This document shows positions 7,523 to 12,268 of a stretch of DNA of 12,268 nucleotides, in pieces. The stretch is taken from positions 1-12,268 of the forward strand of contig URUX01000065.1 of assembly GCA_900551135.1 (NCBI GenBank). The letters run 5' to 3'. Made by a program: the position numbers and the translations under genes. Under the pieces are notes generated by a model. It ran no database searches, had not been told where the DNA came from, and saw only the letters and a list, made by a program, of their open reading frames with translations. Source of the DNA: an uncultured Clostridium sp. GTDB taxonomy: Bacteria > Bacillota > Clostridia > Lachnospirales > Lachnospiraceae. Each line of letters starts with the position of its first letter. Positions within the stretch are counted from its first letter, which is position 1.

Positions 7523-8041
7523 CTACAGGTGAATGTTCAGTCCGCTTGTGCCTCCTAACGTATTACCGCTTAAAAACTCCTGAAAATCTCCGGAAAGTTC
7601 TACGGATTCTGGTGTAACAATGAAAATATAATTGGAAATTTTCTTTAAATTTCCACGCATGGAATATGTAGAACCAGAAGTAAAATCGATAATCCGCTGT
7701 GCAATTTCTGTGTGAATTCCTTCCATATTCAGAAGCACTGCCTTACCAGACAGCAGATAATCGCAGATTTCTTTGGAGTCTTCCATAGAGGTTGGTCTGA
7801 CCATAGTAACTTCCATGCCCCTGTTACGCATCGGAACAACCTTATTACCGGATGAGGAACGGGCAGAACCCATAAAACGAGGTTTTGGTGAATCCTCTTC
7901 CTCTTCATCCTTATCCCGGGAAAACATCGTCCTTCTGGGAGGCTTTTCCTCTTCAAATTCGTCGTCTTCTTCATCTAAAAAGTAATCGTCATCCTCATCT
8001 GTGAGACGAGTTAATTCCATTAATTTGTTTAACAGGCTCAT
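7523..8041 (-). CDS. sepF: Cell division protein SepF
   Basis: SepF is a membrane-binding FtsZ partner that forms rings or arcs at the septum and tethers FtsZ polymers. The 172-residue product has an N-terminal amphipathic stretch (MSLLNKLMELTRL, 1-13), which would bind membrane. A very acidic linker follows (15-52, runs of Asp/Glu with EEKPPRRTMF), then the SepF core from about 76 to 155: VTMVRPTSMEDSKEICDYLLSGKAVLLN, AQRIIDFTSGSTYSM and ISNYIFIVTPESVELSGD. The core's Gly in SGSTYS is part of the dimer interface in known structures. The start is ATG 8041 with AGGAGAGTAAGGA ahead, 27 bases after yggS. Flanking yggS and ylmH match the Bacillus ylmE-sepF-ylmG-ylmH order, although no ylmG is present here. 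Confidence 0.96.
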   Translation of the reverse strand: MSLLNKLMELTRLTDEDDDYFLDEEDDEFEEEKPPRRTMFSRDKDEEEEDSPKPRFMGSARSSSGNKVVPMRNRGMEVTMVRPTSMEDSKEICDYLLSGKAVLLNMEGIHTEIAQRIIDFTSGSTYSMRGNLKKISNYIFIVTPESVELSGDFQEFLSGNTLGGTSGLNIHL

Positions 8042-8068
8042 GTGTCCTTACTCTCCTATCTTTTTGAT

Positions 8069-8749
8069 TTAGCGATGTCCGAAAATACTTGTCCCTACTC
8101 GTACCATTGTAGCTCCTTCTTCAATCGCTACCTCATAATCGCCGGACATGCCCATGGAAAGCACACCCATAGACATATTATCAATGTTTTTATTGGTTAT
8201 GTCAACAGATAATTGATATAAATCTTGAAAAACTTTTCGATTTTCTTCTGGATTTTCGACAAAAGGCGCAATTGTCATAAAACCTTTTACCACAATATGG
8301 GAAAAGGCGGCAATTTCTTCTGCTGCCCGCTCAATTTCCTCCGTAAAGAATCCAAACTTGCTTTCCTCTCTGGCTACATTTACCTCCAGCAGGGTGGGGG
8401 TAATACGATCCATTTTTGCGCTTTCTTCTTCAATCTGGCGTGCCAGACGCAGGGAGTCTACGGAATGAATCAACACCGCTTTATCAATAACCTGCCGTAC
8501 TTTGTTGCGCTGCAGGTGACCGATCATGTGAAATCTGGCATCCGCTGGCATTGCAGGAAATTTCTCTAAAATCTCCTGCACCTTATTTTCTCCAAAATCC
8601 CTGGCGCCGGCATCATAGGCTTCCAAGAGCATATCCAGAGGCTTTGTTTTGCTGACTGCAATCAGTGTAATCTCATCTCGTTTTCTGCCTGCGCGAATGC
8701 AAGCCTTCTGAATATTTTCTTCTACTTCCCAATATTGTTCTTTTACCAT
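8069..8749 (-). CDS. yggS: YggS/YlmE family PLP homeostasis protein
   Basis: This family binds pyridoxal 5'-phosphate without known catalytic turnover and maintains vitamin B6 and amino/keto-acid balance. The 226-residue product is the usual size for the single-domain alanine-racemase-like barrel. The PLP lysine is Lys34 in LIAVSKTKP (29-37). Other conserved segments are DFGENKVQEIL, FHMIGHLQRNKV, IHSVDSLRLA, LLEVNVAREESKFGF, VKGFMTIAPF and, near the C-terminus, LSMGMSGDYEVAIEEGATMVRVGTSIFG, which holds the phosphate-binding residues. ATG 8749 has AAAGGAG ahead and lies 25 bases after the HlyD-like gene. It is next to sepF, as in Bacillus (ylmE) and many other bacteria. Confidence 0.96.
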   Translation of the reverse strand: MVKEQYWEVEENIQKACIRAGRKRDEITLIAVSKTKPLDMLLEAYDAGARDFGENKVQEILEKFPAMPADARFHMIGHLQRNKVRQVIDKAVLIHSVDSLRLARQIEEESAKMDRITPTLLEVNVAREESKFGFFTEEIERAAEEIAAFSHIVVKGFMTIAPFVENPEENRKVFQDLYQLSVDITNKNIDNMSMGVLSMGMSGDYEVAIEEGATMVRVGTSIFGHR

Positions 8750-8774
8750 GTTCTCTCCTTTTGTCCGAATCAGG

Positions 8775-10187
8775 CTATTGATATATCAGTTTGCCTTCTT
8801 CAACTGTATCTGCATCCAACACAATGTGATCATATACAGAAAGTCCGTAATCCATATTTTTCTTTACTGTACAATATTCGTCATTTGAGGTAAGGATTTC
8901 AATCTGCTTAAAAACTGCATAACCTTTATTAATATTATAAACGCCTTTTAAGGAGGCAGTCGTTCCCAGCTGATACCGATCGGAAGATTCCGGTTTTATA
9001 ATATAGTCTCCCGCCTTAAATCCTTCTTCTCCATCTATTTCCACATAATAATGGTCTTCTGTGGAATAATACAGGGTAGCCGGAACAAAGACAATGGATG
9101 GTGTTCCGTTTTCCGAATAGACCTCTTTAAGGAAGCCGGATTCATTGGTATCTCCGCCCTTGCTTAAGTACTCTGTCGGAATCAGGAAAAAGTCTTTGCT
9201 GGTTACGGCAGAAAGGGGGATTTTTAATCCATCTGCCTTATCGGAGAGGATCTCAAAATCAATATACCGATCGGATACAAATTGAACCATATATTTATCA
9301 AAATCCAGCTTTCCATAGGTATTTCCATCTGCTCCGGTGACCATGGAAAATTGTCCTGAAGTGGTCAAATCCTGTCCTTTAAAAGAAACTTTTAACTGTG
9401 TTTGCTGTCCATACTGTTTTATATTTTCTTCACTTAATGGAAACAGCACAGACCAGTTGTCGGAATTTACAATTTTATAAACCGGTTCATTGATTCCGAC
9501 GGTTTCCCCGGAACGGATTACATTGCTTGGATACTTGCTTCTGTCAAACATGGAAGCTTCTACCTGAGAAGGAGTCAGCCCCTCCAGAGAATCAATAACG
9601 TAAGAAACCACCCCGGCAGTATCAGACCGAATCTGGGTAAAATGAATTCCAGCCGCTTCCATGGCGGCAAGACTGTCAGCAGTATCAAAATTGGAGTACT
9701 CCAGGATTAGGGATTCCAGAGAATACTTAATGTCGTAAACACTTGCAAAATTTGTTTCATCAAATGCAATATTAAAAGAAGACAGCTGTTTTTTCAGGGC
9801 AGAGATACTTTCTGCACTTAACTCCTGTCCATTATTATTTTCTTCTAAATAGCCAGCCATTTTATTTTCTTCGTCAATGGAATATACCGTCGTACCTACT
9901 GCTGCCCTCCGGCCTTCCCGTACATAATAATCGATAGTCCCGGCACGATCGGTATAATTTACCTTTTCATCCCGTATAATTAGCCCGGTATAGTCCTTAT
10001 CGGTTACAATGCCGCCGTCTACTACTTCGTAAAACTGTATTTTTTCCCGCTTAATATAGGTATATACACTAAGACTCATATACACAAAAATCAGCGCAAA
10101 AATAATCATGCCGATATTAATGTTCAGAGGCCTTCGATAGCGATAGTTAATGATTTTGCTGTTCTTTTTTTTCTTTTTCTTTGCCAT
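8775..10187 (-). CDS. HlyD-like single-pass membrane protein with barrel-sandwich hybrid domain
   Basis: The 470-residue protein begins with a Lys-rich cytoplasmic start (residues 2-20), then one membrane helix at about 23-45, with the remainder predicted outside. GLIIRDEKVNYTDRAGTIDYYVREGRRAAVGTTVYSID (68-105) and a later stretch, SDTAGVVSYVIDSLEGL...SGETVGINEPVYKIVNSDNWSVLFPLSEE, look like the two halves of a biotinyl-lipoyl-like domain of HlyD/RND adaptors. A region rich in beta strands follows to the C-terminus. No ABC transporter, permease or outer-membrane partner is adjacent. Its place as first gene of the sepF operon suggests an envelope or division-associated role, but that is inference. 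The start is ATG 10187 with AAAGGAGG ahead. Its function is unknown; the HlyD-like fold is moderately sure. Confidence 0.8.
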   Translation of the reverse strand: MAKKKKKKNSKIINYRYRRPLNINIGMIIFALIFVYMSLSVYTYIKREKIQFYEVVDGGIVTDKDYTGLIIRDEKVNYTDRAGTIDYYVREGRRAAVGTTVYSIDEENKMAGYLEENNNGQELSAESISALKKQLSSFNIAFDETNFASVYDIKYSLESLILEYSNFDTADSLAAMEAAGIHFTQIRSDTAGVVSYVIDSLEGLTPSQVEASMFDRSKYPSNVIRSGETVGINEPVYKIVNSDNWSVLFPLSEENIKQYGQQTQLKVSFKGQDLTTSGQFSMVTGADGNTYGKLDFDKYMVQFVSDRYIDFEILSDKADGLKIPLSAVTSKDFFLIPTEYLSKGGDTNESGFLKEVYSENGTPSIVFVPATLYYSTEDHYYVEIDGEEGFKAGDYIIKPESSDRYQLGTTASLKGVYNINKGYAVFKQIEILTSNDEYCTVKKNMDYGLSVYDHIVLDADTVEEGKLIYQ

Positions 10188-10214
10188 CTGTGAAGTCCTC
10201 CTTTCTTTCTAGTT

Positions 10215-10243
10215 ATTATAGGAGAAATTTGCCAATAATTCAA
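10215..10243 (-). promoter_or_regulatory. Main promoter of the HlyD-like-yggS-sepF-ylmH-aroB-lspA-rluD operon
   Basis: On the minus strand the elements are TTGAAT (10243-10238), a 17-base spacer and a perfect TATAAT (10220-10215), a vegetative sigma-A type promoter. The transcript would begin near 10208, about 20 bases before the HlyD-like start, with the ribosome site in between. It follows the terminator at 10249-10280 directly, so the operon is insulated from upstream transcription. No other promoter or terminator is evident before 4185, and gene gaps are between -4 and 28 bases. Confidence 0.8.
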
Positions 10244-10248
10244 GAGTC

Positions 10249-10280
10249 AAAAAAAGGCCGTCACAATTTTGTGACAGCCT
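10249..10280 (-). terminator. Rho-independent terminator after the small P-loop gene
   Basis: On the minus strand, AGGCTGTCACAA pairs with TTGTGACGGCCT (one G-U pair, tiny AA centre that would open to a larger loop in RNA) and runs into seven T residues. It is 13 bases downstream of the stop of the P-loop gene. The opposite strand has no T-run, so it works in the minus direction only. Confidence 0.93.
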
Positions 10281-10292
10281 CTTATGTATATC

Positions 10293-10712
10293 TTATAAAG
10301 AAATAATCACATCTTTTTTAACGCTCTCAGGAAGTTCGTCTGCATCCATCGATACACTTAAAATAAAAGTAACATGTGATTTCTCACCAATTTTTTCCAA
10401 AGTCGCAATTGTTTCGGAAATATCTTCACCCTCTAAGCTGGACAACTTGAGGAAACTGTCTAAATACATGGCTTCCAGGTCATGATCCTGGGAAATAATA
10501 CCGCAGATGAAACCAATAAAACTCTCACTGCTGCTAATCGGATACTCATTTACATTAATCAGTCTGATACGGTTATTTAATTCGTACATATGCTTGGAGC
10601 TTTTATCCAGGTATACGATAGTGCCGTGTGCGTCTTTCACCGCATTGTTGGCCTTCTCTAAGAGATGTTTTGTTTTCCCTTTTCCTTTTCTTCCTGCAAT
10701 AATCTGAACCAT
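10293..10712 (-). CDS. Small P-loop NTPase-like protein of unknown function
   Basis: The 139-residue protein opens with a Walker A motif, GRKGKGKT (7-14), directly after a short beta strand (MVQIIA). A hydrophobic strand ending in Asp, LEAMYLDSF (79-87), could be Walker B. The strand VTFILSVSMD (114-123) completes a minimal nucleotide-binding fold. Databases often label such proteins 'twitching motility protein PilT', but it is far shorter than PilT and lacks the secretion-ATPase motifs, so I would not call it PilT. ATG 10712 has AAGGAGGAG ahead. It has its own promoter and a strong terminator, hence a one-gene transcript, though dacA read-through is possible since no terminator separates them. 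It probably binds ATP or GTP; nothing in the sequence shows what for. Confidence 0.85.
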   Translation of the reverse strand: MVQIIAGRKGKGKTKHLLEKANNAVKDAHGTIVYLDKSSKHMYELNNRIRLINVNEYPISSSESFIGFICGIISQDHDLEAMYLDSFLKLSSLEGEDISETIATLEKIGEKSHVTFILSVSMDADELPESVKKDVIISL

Positions 10713-10768
10713 AGCAATCTCCTCCTTGGGTCGTTAATTTGTATAAAAAGTCCATTCGAATTAAAATA

Positions 10769-10797
10769 ATTATAGTATAATTGGCGAAAAAAATCAA
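10769..10797 (-). promoter_or_regulatory. Promoter for the small P-loop gene
   Basis: On the minus strand the elements are TTGATT (10797-10792), a 17-base spacer and a perfect TATAAT (10774-10769). It begins only three bases past the dacA-type stop codon. The transcript would start near 10762 with a leader of about 50 bases to ATG 10712. Confidence 0.75.
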
Positions 10798-10800
10798 CAA

Positions 10801-11781
10801 CTAATTGACAATTTTCGAAATAATATTTGTCATATTGTCATATAGACCAGGTCTGCTTGGAGCCTTCATAATGACGGATATATATTCATCAGAAGAATCC
10901 TCTCTGCTTCCCATTACCAGGCAATAACCGGCGGCCCGGGTGGTTCCCGTCTTACCGCCAAAAACAGTAAGTCCCTCCGGCGTCTGCCGTTCACCTGTCA
11001 TATACCAGTTTCCGCCTTTCCAGGTTGAAGAAACCGGTTCGCCGGACGCAGACTGGTAATTGGCCGTATAGGCAGTAGAACCAGTTATCTCACGAAACTT
11101 CGGATACTTTAATGCTTCATTAAAAATCAGATACAAATCATAGGCAGTTGTGTAATGATCCTCGCTGTGAAGGCCGTGGGGATTTGTAAAATGAGTACCA
11201 GTAGCCCCAATCATTTGAGCCTCCCGATTCATCATATCTGCAAAACCGTCAATACTGCCTGCCATATGTACAGCAATGGCAGCGCCTGCATCATTGCCGG
11301 ATGGAAGCATAAGCCCATAAAGAAGCTGCTCTAAAGTTAACCTGTCTCCCGGCTTAATCCCACACAGGGTTGCTCCGGATTCCGTAATTACCGCCTCTTG
11401 TGTAACGGTAACTTCATCGGAAAGATTGCCGTATTTTATGGCTACCAATGCAGTCATAATCTTGGTTGTACTTGCAGGGTATAATGTTTCAAAGACATTT
11501 TTACTGTAAACAGTATTTAAATTGGTTATCCCAAATACTCCGGCAGCTTCTGCCGTTATGCTGTCATCGCTGTCTCCGGAAAAATCGGTGACTACACATA
11601 AATCTTCTGCAAATGCTGTGCATCTGCTGCTGCCATTGTCAGAACTGCTGTCTTCAAAGGAACGGACTGAAAAATCATATGGTTTTTCCAATGGCTTTGA
11701 ACCGCATCCGCTTATCGAGAGCAGGATACAGAATGGAAGGGCAGCCAGCAGTGTTCTCGTTTTTAATCCTATATTCTTCAC
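10801..11781 (-). CDS. D-alanyl-D-alanine carboxypeptidase (S11 family), lipoprotein
   Basis: This low-molecular-weight penicillin-binding protein trims the terminal D-Ala from peptidoglycan stems outside the membrane. With the preferred GTG start at 11781 the product is 326 residues. The lipoprotein signal ends at the lipobox ISGC with Cys26. All three penicillin-binding motifs are present: SxxK as STTK (Ser104 nucleophile, Lys107), SGN (161-163) and KTG in GGKTGTTRAAG (277-279). It lacks the long C-terminal beta domain and amphipathic anchor of DacA/PBP5, which fits lipid anchoring instead. The frame extends upstream to a GTG at 11811, inside the mgsA tail, but TAGGAG overlapping the mgsA stop lies just ahead of 11781 and the shorter start gives a normal signal peptide. 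The gap to the mgsA frame is 8 bases. The activity class is firm. Confidence 0.93.
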   Translation of the reverse strand: MKNIGLKTRTLLAALPFCILLSISGCGSKPLEKPYDFSVRSFEDSSSDNGSSRCTAFAEDLCVVTDFSGDSDDSITAEAAGVFGITNLNTVYSKNVFETLYPASTTKIMTALVAIKYGNLSDEVTVTQEAVITESGATLCGIKPGDRLTLEQLLYGLMLPSGNDAGAAIAVHMAGSIDGFADMMNREAQMIGATGTHFTNPHGLHSEDHYTTAYDLYLIFNEALKYPKFREITGSTAYTANYQSASGEPVSSTWKGGNWYMTGERQTPEGLTVFGGKTGTTRAAGYCLVMGSREDSSDEYISVIMKAPSRPGLYDNMTNIISKIVN

Positions 11782-11789
11782 TGCGGCTC

Positions 11790-12268
11790 CTAGCGGTACT
11801 GCTCGCGCCACTCTAAATCGCCGCGCTCTAAAGCTTTGATTAAAAGTTCAGCAGTTGCCAGATTGGTTGCCAGAGGAATGTTATAGGTATCGCAAAGTCT
11901 TACTACATCATTTACATCCGGTTCGTGCATCTTAGGGTTGTGTGGATCTCGAAGAAAAATCACCAGATCCATGCAGTCGTGTTCGATCATGGCGGCGAGC
12001 TGCTCTTCCGCGGCGGCCTTGCGGACGGCGAGGCTGTCGAGTTCGTCGACGATGGCGGCACGCCTGTTGCTCAGGCCGTCAACAATCGCTTTCCCGGCGG
12101 CACGCCACAGGATGTACAAGAAGACGCACACGTTGCCGACACGGGCCAGCAAGTTGATCCACGGATTGTACGGATCGCTGAAATGGGAAACGACACCCAG
12201 CAGAATCAGGGTGGCCACGGCCACAATACCGTCTCTGGACAAGAAAAAAGAGGCTAGCGCTTTCAAGG
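11790..12268 (-). CDS. mgsA: Chimeric frame: methylglyoxal synthase C-terminus joined to an ATP synthase b-subunit-like N-terminus
   Basis: The last ~65 residues (MIEHDCMDLVIFLRDPHNPKMHEPDVNDVVRLCDTYNIPLATNLATAELLIKALERGDLEWREQYR in pieces: 93-158) are the C-terminal half of methylglyoxal synthase, which converts dihydroxyacetone phosphate to methylglyoxal. Residues 1-~88 do not belong to that enzyme. They have a membrane helix, NPWINLLARVGNVCVFLYILWRAAGK (34-59), then a charged helix with RRAAIVDELDSLAVRKAAAEEQLA, as in F0 b subunits. The MgsA N-terminal half is missing, including the GGDQQ segment with its catalytic Asp and the earlier Asp near residue 20 of the E. coli enzyme, so this product would not be an active MgsA. 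The frame stays open to the window edge; TTG 12266 is only a possible start. It precedes the carboxypeptidase by 8 bases. The mgsA identification of the C-terminal part is firm; the fusion is probably artificial. Confidence 0.75.
   Translation of the reverse strand, partial: LKALASFFLSRDGIVAVATLILLGVVSHFSDPYNPWINLLARVGNVCVFLYILWRAAGKAIVDGLSNRRAAIVDELDSLAVRKAAAEEQLAAMIEHDCMDLVIFLRDPHNPKMHEPDVNDVVRLCDTYNIPLATNLATAELLIKALERGDLEWREQYR
11999..12268 (-). other. GC-rich foreign segment encoding F0 ATP synthase b-subunit-like residues
   Basis: Over 12001-12180 I count 114 G/C in 180 bases (63%), against the clearly AT-leaning neighbouring genes; codons end mostly in G or C (GCC, GTC, CTG, AAC). The encoded helix-plus-charged-coil pattern, with AGK then xxRRxxI..EL..L..RKAAAE..L, resembles b subunits of Desulfovibrio-type proteobacteria, a taxonomic hint from memory only. 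The exact border is uncertain, between about 11984 and 12005, where both proteins would encode a similar QLAAMIE-like stretch. Confidence 0.7.

Noticed and set aside
7729..7985. Frames on both strands within the acidic sepF linker region
   Set aside because: They are caused by GAA/GAT-rich repeats of the linker; the sepF frame has the conserved core, ribosome site and operon context.
11925..12257. Plus-strand open frames of 110 and 71 residues over the right end
   Set aside because: They are antisense to the chimeric minus-strand frame in GC-rich DNA, where stops are rare. The translations are Arg/Gly/Asp-rich with no recognisable motif and no ribosome site.
1..12268. Search for CRISPR arrays, tRNA or rRNA genes, transposases, phage or toxin-antitoxin/defence modules
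   Set aside because: No regularly spaced repeats, tRNA-like cloverleaf, or such gene products were seen. Almost all the DNA is accounted for by housekeeping and envelope genes.

Overview
The window looks like chromosomal DNA of a Gram-positive Firmicute of the class Clostridia, most likely Lachnospiraceae. The signs are moderate-to-low GC, AAGGAGG-type ribosome binding sites, a SepF/YlmH/YggS cell-division cluster, and LCP and NlpC/P60 envelope proteins of the kind common in that family. The taxonomic call is inference from protein style and gene order. Every supported gene lies on the minus strand, so transcription runs from high to low coordinates.

In order of transcription: (1) at the right edge, 11790-12268, is an in-frame chimera. 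Its C-terminal part is methylglyoxal synthase (mgsA). Its N-terminal part resembles an F-type ATP synthase b subunit and is clearly GC-richer than the rest, so an assembly join is the likeliest explanation. (2) A lipoprotein D-alanyl-D-alanine carboxypeptidase (10801-11781) follows, coupled to the mgsA stop. (3) A small P-loop protein (10293-10712) has its own promoter and a strong intrinsic terminator. (4) Directly after that terminator, a near-consensus promoter starts a tight seven-gene operon: HlyD-like membrane protein, yggS, sepF, ylmH, aroB, lspA and an RluA-family pseudouridine synthase (10187 down to 4185). This resembles the Bacillus ylmE-sepF-ylmH ... lspA-ylyB region, but aroB occupies the place where divIVA and ileS sit in Bacillus. 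(5) A cytidylate-kinase-like gene (3435-4070) has its own promoter. (6) After a noncoding stretch with a long imperfect hairpin come two envelope genes, a large NlpC/P60 peptidoglycan hydrolase and an LCP (LytR-CpsA-Psr) ligase that runs off the left edge.

Taken together the window concerns cell-envelope growth and division: wall trimming (carboxypeptidase, NlpC/P60), polymer attachment to wall (LCP), septum assembly (SepF), lipoprotein maturation (LspA, which probably also processes the carboxypeptidase lipoprotein), plus translation and housekeeping functions (YlmH, pseudouridine synthase, YggS, AroB). I found no CRISPR array, tRNA, rRNA, transposase, phage gene or recognisable defence system. 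The points most worth a second look are the chimeric right end, the hairpin at 3345-3393 whose imperfect pairs are all G-U on the minus-strand RNA, and a split Cys/His motif in the NlpC/P60 protein.
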